A stretch of DNA of 64,000 nt, from NCBI RefSeq assembly GCF_032884065.1, contig NC_088863.1:64856790-64920789 (forward strand). Direction: 5' to 3'. Shown one piece after another: positions 22,118 through 34,171 of this stretch. Below the pieces are notes generated by a model. That model saw nothing but the letters and a program-made list of their open reading frames with translations. It did not search any database and was not told the DNA's origin. Source of the DNA: Artemia franciscana (Eukaryota > Arthropoda > Branchiopoda > Anostraca > Artemiidae). The position numbers and the translations under genes were made by a program. Within the stretch, counting starts at the first letter, position 1. Every line of letters begins with the position of its first letter.

Positions 22118-23646
22118 CTAGCTGTTGGGGTGGCGCTTCGCGCCACCCCAACACCTAGTTGGTAGGGGCGCTTCGCGCAACCCCCCCCCCAAGCCCCCCC
22201 GCGCGCGTAAGTCGTTACGCGCCATATTAGTTACGCGCCATTGTAGTTGTGTCCCTATGTCCCACCTGTGAATATAGATAGATATATTATATATATGTTT
22301 TTAACTACGTAAAACTTGCGAATATACAACATTCTTTGCTGTCCCATTGTCTGTGCATATAAATAGATTGTCAGGTTTACCGACTCTTGAACATGCAACA
22401 TATAATGGTCCATGGGAAAACAATCCGTATTCAGATCTATACCTCATGATTCTAATGATTGCCCTTGAGCTTTGTTGATGGTGATTGCTAATCGACCATT
22501 CCCTGTCCCGGTGTCCTGATCGTCATTTATATCCCCCTGTGCCCCCCGGCGTCCCCGTTGTAGTTGTGTCCCTGTGTCCCGGTCGTCATTTATATTTTTT
22601 ACTTATGTCCTGGTCATTATGGCTTATGTATGGTCATTTATATTCCCTGTGTCCCGGTCGTCATTTGTATCCCGGTGTCCCGGTCTGTATATACATTCGT
22701 TTTTTAGTTTTGTTTTTCTCCTTTATTTTTTTCCTTTTTAATTTTTTTTCTTTTTTAGTTTATTTAGATTTTTAGATTTTTAGTTTTTTTATTAGTTTTT
22801 GTTTTTTTTCTTTTTAGTTTTTTCGTAGTTTTTACCTTCTTTTTAGTTTTTTTAGTTTTTTTTTACTTATGTCCTGGTCGTCATTTATACTCCCTGTGTC
22901 CCGGTGCTTTGTTGATTGCTAATCGAACATTCCTTTTGTCCCGGTCGCTTTCTCTTTGAGTGTCGTCATTTATTTTTTTCTTTTTTAGTTCTTACCTTTT
23001 TTTAGTTTTTTTTAGTTTTTTAGATGAAATTTTTTTTTAGTTTTTTTCTTTTTTTTCTTTTTAGTTTTTTATTGGTTTTTACCTTTTTTTTTTAGCTTTT
23101 TTAGTTTTTTTCGTTTTTTCTTTTTACTTTTTTTTAGTTTTTATCTTTTTTATTTTTTTTTTATTTTTATTCTTAATTTTATTAGTTTTCTTTTTCTCTT
23201 CTATTTTTCAGTTTTTTCTTTTTTTTAGTTTTTTTTTTAGTTTTTAGTTTTTTTATTTTTTACCTTTTTTTTAGTTTTTTTTAGTTTTTTAGCTTTTTTA
23301 TTTTTTTTTAGTTTAGTTTTAGTTTTTTTGTAGTTTTTGCCTTTTTTTAGTTTTTTCAGTTTTTTGTTTAGTTTTTAGTTTTTTACCTTTTTTAGCCTAA
23401 CCAGGATTTGAACCTGGGACCTTCATTCTCCGTTCTGACACCCTCTCTCACCGAGTGACTACTCCAGCATGTTCATTTTGGTGTTTTAAATGGTATATTA
23501 TTAACCAAATTAATGTGTTTTACAATATACTAAGCATCGTCATAACAAACATGATGGCAACTAATTTCATGACGTCAGCCGAAACATGACGTCACCTGAT
23601 CCATCCACAGATCCACACACAGACAACTTATTTTTATATATATAGA
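22118..23646 (-). mobile_element. Helitron inserted into another Helitron's 5' end
   Basis: CTAG at 22118-22121 after A, double-hairpin terminus, short (AT)n (about 22283-22297), helicase tail (22300-22500), minisatellite, long T-rich filler and a 5' end with GA at 23645-23646. The filler contains a tRNA-like piece at 23396-23468 and CATGACGTCACCTGAT words. It lies between the ATATA and TATAGA of the older element's terminus, an A|T target. Confidence 0.85.
23396..23468 (-). ncRNA. tRNA-like remnant inside Helitron
   Basis: On the minus strand CCAGG-TTCAAAT-CCTGG forms a perfect 5-bp T-stem with 7-base loop (B box GGTTCAAATCC), followed by TTAGGCT. About 45 bases upstream AGTAGTCACTCGGTGAG resembles an A box. 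The acceptor pairing is poor and I cannot place an anticodon, so it is a tRNA-derived relic, not a working tRNA. It is bordered on one side by the T-rich filler, and unique-looking DNA (23460-23580) follows. Confidence 0.5.
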
Positions 23647-23777
23647 TATAGATGTGCCGGTGTCCCGGTCGTCATTTGTGTCCCGATGTCCCGGTCTGTA
23701 ATTTCGTCAGTCGAAAACATGACGTCAGTCGACACACAAACATGACGTCACTCGATATATATATATATATATATATA

Positions 23778-24661
23778 CTAGCTTGTTTTTAGTTTTTTCC
23801 TTTTTTTTTTTTACTTATGTCCTGGTCGTCATTTATACTCCCTGTGTCCCGGTGCTTTGTTGATTGCTAATCGAACATTCCTTTTGTCCTGGTCGCTTTC
23901 TCTTTGAGTGTCGTCATTTATTTTTTTCTTTTTTAGTTCTTTTAGTTTTTACCTTTTTTAGTTTTTTAGATGAAATTTTTTTTAGTTTTTTCCTTTTTTT
24001 CTTTTTAGTTTTTTATTGGTTTTTACCTTTATTTTAGCTTATTTTTCAGTTTTTTCCTTTTTTTAGTTTTTTTTTATTTTTTATTTTTTTTAGTTTTTTA
24101 CCTTTTTTTAGTTTTTTTAGTTTTTTTAGTTTTTTAGCTTTTTTACTTTCTTTTATTAGTTTTTAGTTTTTTTTTGTAGTTTTTGCCTTTTTTTAGTTTT
24201 TTCAGTTTTTTTTTTTAGTTTTTTATTGGTTTTTACCTTTATTTTAGCTTATTTTTCAGTTTTTTCCTTTTTTTTTAGTTTTTTTTAGTTTTTAGTTTTT
24301 TTTGTTTTTTTAGTTTTTTACCTTTTTTTAGTTTTTTTAGTTTTTTTAGTTTTTTTAGTTTTTTAGCTTTTTTATTTTTTTTATTAGTTTTTAGTTTTTT
24401 TTGTAGTTTTTGCCTTTTTTTAGTTTTTTTAGTTTTTTAGCTTTTTTATTAGTTTTTAGTTTTTTTTGTAGTTTTTGCCTTTTTTTAGTTTTTTTAGTTT
24501 TTTAGCTTTTTTAGTTTTTTTTATTAGTTTTTAGTTTTTTTTGTAGTTTTTGCCTTTTTTTAGTTTTTTCAGTTTTGACGTCACCTGATCCAGTTTTTTC
24601 AGGTGACGTCACCTGATCCACACATCCACAGACAGACAGACAACTTATTTTTATATATATA
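23778..24661 (-). mobile_element. Helitron fragment with deleted hairpin terminus
   Basis: CTAGCT (23778-23783) follows an (AT)n tract as for a normal 3' end, but the sequence then jumps directly into T-rich filler, so hairpins, helicase tail and AT tract are deleted. It runs through filler and a TGACGTCACCTGATCC palindrome zone to ACTTATTTTTATATATA at 24661, where the next element starts, so its own final 5' bases are missing or displaced. Confidence 0.6.
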
Positions 24662-26124
24662 CTAGCTGTTGGGGTGGCGCTTCGCGCCACCCCAACACCT
24701 AGTTGGTGGGGGCGCTTCGCGCCCCCCCCAAGCCCCCCCGCGCGCGTAAGTCGTTACGCGCCATAATAGTTACGCGCCATTGTAGTTGTGTCCCTATGTC
24801 CCACCTGTGAATATAGATAGATATATATATATGGTTTTAACTACGTAAAACTTGCGAATATACAACATTCTTTGCTGTCCCATTGTCTTTGCATATAAAT
24901 AGATTGTCAGGTTTACCGACTCTTGAACATGCAACATATAATGGTCCATGGGAAAACAATCTGTATTCAGATCTATACCTCATGATTCTAATGATTGCCC
25001 TTGAGCTTTGTTGATGGTGATTGCTAATCGACCATTCCCTGTCCCGGTGTCCCGGTCGTCATTTACATCCCCCTGTTTCCCCCGGTGTCCCCGTTGTAGT
25101 TGTGTCCCTGTGTCCCGGTCGTCATTTATATTCCCTGTGTCCCGGTCGTCATTTGTATCCCGGTGTCCCGGTCTGTATATACATTCGTTTTTTAGTTTAT
25201 TTTTTCTCCTTTATTTTTTTCCTTTTTTTTTCTTTTTTAGCTTATTTAGATTTTTAGATTTTTTAGTTTTTTTATTAGTTTTTAGTTTTTTTTTCTTTTT
25301 AGTTTTTTTGTCCCGGTCGTCATTTATATCCCCCTGTTTCCCCCGGTGTCCCCGTTGTAGTTGTGTCCCTGTGTCCCGGTCGTCATTTATATTCCCTGTG
25401 TCCCGGTCGTCATTTGTATCCCGGTGTACCGGTCTGTATATACATTCGTTTTTTAGTTTTGTTTTTCTCCTTTATTTTTTTCCTTTTTTTTTCTTTTTTA
25501 GTTTATTTAGATTTTTAGATTTTTTAGTTTTTTTATTAGTTTTTAGTTTTTTTTTCTTTTTAGTTTTTTTGTAGTTTTTACCTTCTTTTTAGTTTTGTTA
25601 ATTTTTTTTTACTTGTGTCCTGGTCGTCATTTATACTCCCTGTGTCCCGGTGCTTTGTTGATTGCTAATCGAACATTCCTTTTGTCCTGGTCGCTTTCTC
25701 TTCGAGTGTCGTCATTTATTTTTTTCTTTTTTAGTTCTTTTAGTTTTTACCTTTTTTAGTTTTTTTTAGTTTTTAGTTTTTTTAGTTTTTTACCTTTTTT
25801 TAGTTTTTTTAGTTTTTTTAGTTTTTTAGCTTTTTTATTTTTTTTATTAGTTTTTAGTTTTTTTGTAGTTTTTGCCTTTTTTTTAGTTTTTTTAGTTTTT
25901 TAGCTTTTTTATTAGTTTTTAGTTTTTTTTGTAGTTTTTGCCTTTTTTTAGTTTTTTTAGTTTTTTAGCTTTTTTATTTTTTTTATTAGTTTTTAGTTTT
26001 TTTTGTAGTTTTTGCCTTTTTTTAGTTTTTTCAGTTTTGACGTCACCTGATCCAGTTTTTTCAGGTGACGTCACCTGATCCACGATCCACAGATCCACAG
26101 ACAACTTATTTTTATATATATAGA
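24662..26124 (-). mobile_element. Complete non-autonomous Helitron, 1463 bp
   Basis: CTAG at 24662-24665; clean double hairpin; short (AT)n (about 24822-24832); helicase tail (24836-25035, with the CATGAGG variant); two minisatellite blocks (25040-25190 and 25310-25450) separated by filler; then long filler and palindromes to the 5' end GA at 26123-26124. It is followed by TAGTTTTTTTTTTACTTATG, the same junction as at 18834/18835, 41411/41412, 42258/42259 and 51444/51445. Long frames reading PGRHLYSLCPGRHLYPGVPV come only from the 27-bp repeat. Confidence 0.9.
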
Positions 26125-26683
26125 TAGTTTTTTTTTTACTTATGTCCTGGTCGTCATTTATACTCCCTGTGTCCCGGTGCTTTGTTGATTGCTAATCGAA
26201 CATTCCTTTTGTCCTGGTCGCTTTCTCTTTGAGTGTCGTCATTTATTAGTTTTTTCCTTTTTTTTTTTAGTTTTTTATTGGTTTTTACCTTTATTTTAGC
26301 TTATTTTTCAGTTTTTTCCTTTTTTTTAGTTTTTTTTTATTTTTTATTTTTTTTAGTTTTTTACCTTTTTTAGTTTTTTTAGTTTTTTTAGTTTTTTAGC
26401 TTTTTTACTTTTTTTATTAGTTTTTAGTTTTTTTTTGTAGTTTTTGCCTTTTTTTAGTTTTTTCAGTTTTTTTTTTTAGTTTTTTATTGGTTTTTACCTT
26501 TATAGTTTTTTTAGTTTTTTAGCTTTTTTATTTTTTTTATTAGTTTTTAGTTTTTTTTGTAGTTTTTGCCTTTTTTTAGTTTTTTCAGTTTTGACGTCAC
26601 CTGATCCAGTTTTTTCAGGTGACGTCACCTGACACATCCATCCACACATCCACAGACAGACAACTTATTTTTATATATATAGA
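26125..26683 (-). mobile_element. Helitron 5' segment joined to the element at 24662
   Basis: Minus-strand counterpart of 18271-18834. From the 5' end GA at 26682-26683 it runs through the TGACGTCACC palindromes and filler to the GTCCTGGTCGTCATTTATAC block and the fixed junction with the complete element. It has no 3' terminus of its own. Confidence 0.75.
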
Positions 26684-26928
<245 letters not shown>

Positions 26929-27553
26929 TCTATATATATATAAATAAGTTGTTTGTGGGTTATGTCTGTTTGTCTGTCTGTCGAGTGACGTCGTGGTTGT
27001 CCGTATATGACGTCTGAATTATTTCACACTAATACAAAAGAAGAAAAAAACTAAAAAAGTAAAAACTACAAAAAAAAAACTAAAAAGAAAAAAACTAAAA
27101 AAGCTAAAAAACTAAAAAAAAACTAAAAAAAAGGTAAAAAACTAAAAACTAAAAAAAAAACTGAAAAAACTAAAAAAAAGGCAAAAACTACAAAAAAACT
27201 AAAAACTAATAACAAAACTAAAAAAGCCAAAAAACTAAAAAACTAAAAAAAGGTAAAAAACTAAAAAAAAAAAACTAAAAAAGAAAAAACTAAAAAAAGG
27301 AAAAACTGAAAAATAAAAGAGAAAAAGGAAACTAAAAAAGTATGAATAAAAATAAAAAAAAATAAAAAGATAAAAACTACAAAAAACATTAAAAAGAAAA
27401 AACGAAAAAAAAACTAAAAAAGCTAAAAAAAAGGTAAAAACCAATAAAAAAACTAAAAAGAAAAAAAGGAAAAAAAACTAAAAATTTTATTTCATCATAT
27501 AATATGACGTCTGAATTATTTCATCATATACCAATTCAAAAACGAATGTATTC

Positions 27554-27631
27554 AAGCCGATGTAGCTGAGTTGATAAGGCGTTATGTTCCAGGTTCTAGG
27601 TTCAAGAGGTTCCAGGTTCGAACTTTGGCTT
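27554..27631 (+). ncRNA. tRNA-like sequence in Helitron filler
   Basis: AAGCCGA (27554-27560) can pair with TTGGCTT (27625-27631) as a 7-bp acceptor stem with one G-T pair. TAGCTGAGTTGATAAGG fits the A box, and CCAGG-TTCGAAC-TTTGG fits the T-arm and B box with two G-T pairs. The length, 78 nt, is right for a tRNA. The anticodon arm region (TTATGTTCCAGGTTCTAGG) does not give a clean 5-bp stem and there is a repeated AGGTTC word, so it is probably a decayed or rearranged tRNA carried by the transposon. Confidence 0.55.
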
Positions 27632-28759
27632 TAGCATTAATATAAAAGAAGCAAAAATCTAAAGAAGGTAAAAACTACAAAAAAAAACTAACAATAAAAA
27701 AATCTAAAAAAGCTTAAAAATTAAAAAAAAAACTAAAAAAAGGTAAAAAACTAAAAAAAAACTAAAAAAGGAAAAACCATAAAATGAACTAAAAACTAAT
27801 AAAAAAAAAACTAAAAAAAGCTAAAAAACTAAAAAACTAAAAAAAAACTAAAAAGGTCAAAACTAAAAGAACTAAAAAAGAAAAAAAACTAAAAAAAGGA
27901 AAAAAACTGAAAAATAAAGGAGAAAAAGAGAACTAAAAAAATATAAATAAAAATAATAAAAATAAAAAGATAAAAACTTCAAAAAAAACTAAAAAACCTA
28001 AAAAATGTGTGTGTGGGTCTGTCTGTCGGGTGACGTCATGTTTGTGTGTCGACTGAAGTCATGTTTTCAACTGACGAAATTACAGACCGGGAAATCGGGA
28101 CACAAATGACGACCGGGACACCGGCACATAGAAAATATAAATGACCACACTCAAAGAGAAAGCGACCGGGACAAAAGGAATGTTCGATTAGCAATCAACA
28201 AAGCACCGGGACACAAATGACGACCGGGACACAGGGAGTATAAATGAAGACCAGGACATAAGTAAAAAAAAACTAAAAAAACTAAAAAAAAGGTAAAAAC
28301 TACAAAAAAACTAAAAAGAAAAAAAAACTAAAAACTAATAAAAAAAACTAAAAAATCTAAAAATCTAAATAAACTAAAAAAGAAAAAAAAATAAAAAAGG
28401 AAAAAAATAAAGGAGAAAAACAAAACTATAAAATGAATGTATATACAGACTGGGACACCGGGATACAAATGACGACCGGGACACAGGGAATATAAATGAC
28501 GACCGGGACACAGGGACACAACTACAACGGGGACGCCGGGGGGCACAGGGGGATATGAATGACGACCGGGACACCGAAACACAAGGAATATAAATGACAC
28601 CCGGGACACTCAAAGAGAAATTACAGACTGGGACACCGGGAAACAAATGACGACCGGGACACAGGGAATATAAATGACGACCGGGACACAGGGACAAAAC
28701 TAAAAAGGGGACGCCGGGGGGCACAGGGGATATATAAATGACGATGGCGACACAGGGAA

Positions 28760-28968
28760 TGGTCGATTAGCAATCACCATCAACAAAGCTCACGGGCAAT
28801 CATTAGAATCATGAGGTATAGATCTGAATACGGATTTTTTTCCCATGGACCATTATATGTTGTATGTTCAAGAGTCGGTAAACCTGACAATCTGTTTATA
28901 TGCACAGACAATGGGACAGCAAAGAATGTTGTATATTCGCAAGTTTTACGTAGTAAAAAAAAGTAGTT
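28760..28968 (+). pseudogene. Helitron helicase tail with broken frame
   Basis: Reads AATCACCATCAACAAAGCTC (ITINKA), the CATGAGG variant with TGA, then the [19 protein letters not shown] region and QVLRS-like end. Small changes (TTGTATG for TTGCATG) and a duplicated GTAGTTAAAAA at the end mark decay. Confidence 0.75.
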
Positions 28969-28989
28969 AAAAACTACTTACGTAGTTAA

Positions 28990-29139
<150 letters not shown>

Positions 29140-29293
29140 CTATATTCACAGGTGGGACATAGGGGACACAACTACAATGGCGCGTAACTAATATGGCGCG
29201 TAACGACTTACGCGCGCGGGGGGATTGGGGGGGCCGCGGAGCGCCCCCACCAACTAGGTGTTGGGGTGGCGCGAAGCGCCACCCCAACAGCTA

Positions 29294-29294
<1 letters not shown>

Positions 29295-29337
<43 letters not shown>

Positions 29338-29375
29338 TATATATATACATATATATAGATATATGTATATACATA
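29295..29375. repeat. (AT)n between two convergent Helitron 3' ends
   Basis: AT repeat with GTAC and GAT interruptions. A plus element ends at its left and a minus element's CTAG starts at its right. Confidence 0.9.
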
Positions 29376-29499
29376 CTAGCTGTTGGGGTGGCGCTTCGCG
29401 CCACCCCAACACCTAGTTGGTGGGGGCGCTCCGTGCCAACCCCCCCCCCCCCCCAATCCCCCCGCGCGCGTAAGTCGTTACGCGCCATATTAGTTACGC

Positions 29500-29504
<5 letters not shown>
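29376..29504 (-). mobile_element. Helitron 3'-terminal fragment
   Basis: CTAG at 29376-29379, terminal hairpin intact, first hairpin damaged (GGGGGCGCTCCGTGCC), long C-run, then the GCGCGTAA region. At TTACGCGCCAT it passes directly into (AT)n, so everything upstream in the element is missing. The tract that follows is the left edge of the duplicated segment. Confidence 0.8.

Positions 29505-29566
<62 letters not shown>
29505..29566. repeat. (AT)n followed by (GT)n
   Basis: AT run ending in GTGTGTGTGTGTG. The same AT-to-GT transition occurs at 32306-32320 before the second copy of the segment. Confidence 0.9.
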
Positions 29567-29567
<1 letters not shown>

Positions 29568-31654
29568 ACATTAATACTCGTTTTATAAGATATATTTAGC
29601 TTAGTAATGATAAATTCTCATAGCATATACATAGACCTTCTACCTTTGTTTTTGATAAAACAATTTCACACTGAAATTAATATAAAATAAACATTGCGTA
29701 ACTCAATGGCTTAGCATTTGTAATATTCTGAATTCAATCTTACTTCGTTTTACTAGGCGTTCGATCGTCCTCCTTCTAATTTCGATGACATCCCTAGGTA
29801 TCTTTCGGTTTGTTGGCACTTCAAAACGACTGGTTTTATAGGTTGACTGGTAATCTAATCCTGCAAGAGCCATTGAGTCCTACCTACAAAAATAAATACC
29901 CAAACAGTGGCTCAATAGAAATAATTGTGTTACGAGAACAACACTTTTTTTCTAGCACTCCGATTTTAGCTTATTCCTAGAAAGTGATAAAAACTTTAAT
30001 ATTGAAAGTGTGGACCTTGGACCAGATTGATGAATATGACTTTGCATATTGGAAAGCTTCGTAGAAAAAATCTATTGTTTTTACCTATTTCTGTTCGTGA
30101 TTTCAGCCGAGCTAATCATTCGTTTTCTTGTACTTTGGACTGTGATACAGAAATTGTATCAGATGTTTATCCTTTGCCCTTTTCTAAGTGATGACGTTAG
30201 AAACTTGGCCTACGGCAAAAAAGTCAACTTTTGAACTAAGACAGATAGATTTTTTTTTTCGACAGCAATCGATAGCTCTTGATGAGCTGATTAAAGTGTA
30301 ACTCATCCATTTTTTGGTAATAAGAATTCCTTCATGAAGTATATCAGTTTGAAAGTTCAAAGGGGTTGAAAACTTCAGTAGTATGGTACACACTGAAACC
30401 AAAAAAGGCCAATAAAGAAATGGTATCAGATGTGCATCTCAAACTTTAATAGTTCTCTCATTGCTAAGGAAATCAGAGTTTATCCTTTGCTCTTATCTAA
30501 GTGATGACATTAGAAACTTGGCCAACGGCCTAAGAATGATAGAATTTGTTTTCAACATGAGTCGAAAGCTCTTGATGAGCTGATCAAAGTATATGTCATC
30601 CGTTTTTTGGTAGACAAATTTCTTCATGAAATATACCAGTTTGAAAGTTTAAAGGGGTTGACAACTTCAGTAGTAAGGTACACGCTGAAACCTAAAGTAG
30701 GCCGATACCAATTCTGAGACATAGGCTATAGGGGAGTCTTAAGCAACAGTTGGCCTTTAGCTTATAACCATCTTTGGCAATGAAGGGTTTGCAAATTTTG
30801 CTCGTTGGTGTACCTGCTATTTGTTTCGGTGTATTTGATGGTAAGACCAAATTCGTTCCAGTGGTACGACTTGCTGGGGACTTGTAAGTAATAATCGGCT
30901 GAAAAGCCGCAATCATATTCAGCGATCAGATTAACAACTTCAACGTTTGATCGAAGCGAGGAAACAAAAACAAAGTTTTAACCTCCAAACAATTTACTCG
31001 GCGAAGCCATAAAAAGGTGTTCGCAAAACCTCACGTTGCCCATGCAACGTAGATCTAGTTTTTTCTTCAAATTTGGAAGGAAATAATGGAGTATAAATTG
31101 GTATTATTGCTATATAGAACCAATTCGTCATTACAAAACTGTTTATTTTAGCTGTTAATGCAATGAATTAACGAGTTTATGACTGTAAAATCTTTCACTT
31201 GTATAAAGTTGACAATAGCCATTTCTAGGTGTCTTCCCCGTCTTGTACGTTCTCTTAAGACGAGAATGATATGTAGTTTAAAATTGGTCATTTTGAGCGT
31301 AGTCTTATATCAAAAACTAAAGCTCTTGTGCATTTTGCCTGCTACTTTTTTTCTTGCTAATTTCACTTGTCTTAGCAGCTTATCGTTCATTTATTATAGA
31401 AAATACTCCTTTTATGATTTTAACTGCTCAGTAATTCCATTCATAGAACAAAAAACTATTGAAGACAAACTGATTAGATTTTGCTGAGCAGTATTTTTAT
31501 GCTCTAAATGAAAATGAATCAAGAATCAGACTGAAATCACTAATTTAAAATGAAAGAGCAAGATTGCTATATCAAAGAATGCGAAATCTCTAATGTGTTG
31601 GGCCTCGTATAGTGCAATGTTTTGGCTTATAGTCTTTGTATACCAAACGAAATT
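29567..31654. repeat. Segmental duplication, copy A (ends at gap)
   Basis: From GACATTAATACTCGTTTTAT to TACCAAACGAAATT it matches 32321-34171 and 37010-37334 with only scattered substitutions. It contains an internal direct duplication (about 30165-30405 and 30478-30695, sharing CTCTTGATGAGCTGAT and TTTGAAAGTT-AAAGGGGTTGA). No coding gene is recognised. It stops exactly at the run of N. Confidence 0.85.
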
Positions 31655-31754
31655 NNNNNNNNNNNNNNNNNNNNNNNNNNNNNNNNNNNNNNNNNNNNNN
31701 NNNNNNNNNNNNNNNNNNNNNNNNNNNNNNNNNNNNNNNNNNNNNNNNNNNNNN
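31655..31754. other. Assembly gap of 100 N
   Basis: Exactly 100 unknown bases, the usual placeholder for a scaffold join of unknown size. Frames crossing it are meaningless. Confidence 0.99.
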
Positions 31755-32195
31755 ATTAGTTTTTTCCTTTTTTTTTTTTAGTTTTTTATTGGTTTTTACC
31801 TTTATTTTAGCTTATTTTTCAGTTTTTTCCTTTTTTTTAGTTTTTTTTTATTTTTTATTTTTTTTAGTTTTTTACCTTTTTTTAGTTTTTTTAGTTTTTT
31901 TAGTTTTTTAGCTTTTTTACTTTTTTTATTAGTTTTTAGTTTTTTTTTGTAGTTTTTGCCTTTTTTTAGTTTTTTCAGTTTTTTTTCTAGTTTTTTATTG
32001 GTTTTTACCTTTATAGTTTTTTTAGTTTTTTAGCTTTTTTATTTTTTTTATTAGTTTTTAGTTTTTTTTTGTAGTTTTTGCCTTTTTTTAGTTTTTTCAG
32101 TTTTGACGTCACCTGATCCAGTTTTTTCAGGTGACGTCACCTGACACATCCATCCATCCATCCACAGACAGACAACTTATTTTTATATATATAGA
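31755..32195 (-). mobile_element. Helitron 5' segment after the gap
   Basis: T-rich filler, TGACGTCACC palindromes, CATCCATCCATCCATCCACA and a 5' end GA at 32194-32195. The left side is lost in the gap. It matches the 5' segments at 26125-26683 and 51445-52292. Confidence 0.8.

Positions 32196-34171
<1,976 letters not shown>

Noticed and set aside
25008..25574. 188-codon frame of PGRHLYSLCPGRHLYPGVPV repeats and Phe-rich stretches
   Set aside because: Product of the 27-bp minisatellite and T-rich filler inside a Helitron; the frame spans transposon landmarks and has no domain.
28080..28740. Regular repeats that look at a glance like a CRISPR array
   Set aside because: The 27-bp units are contiguous and diverged, with no unique spacers, and lie inside a eukaryotic transposon.
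31593..31911. Frames crossing the run of N
   Set aside because: Unknown bases cannot support coding sequence.
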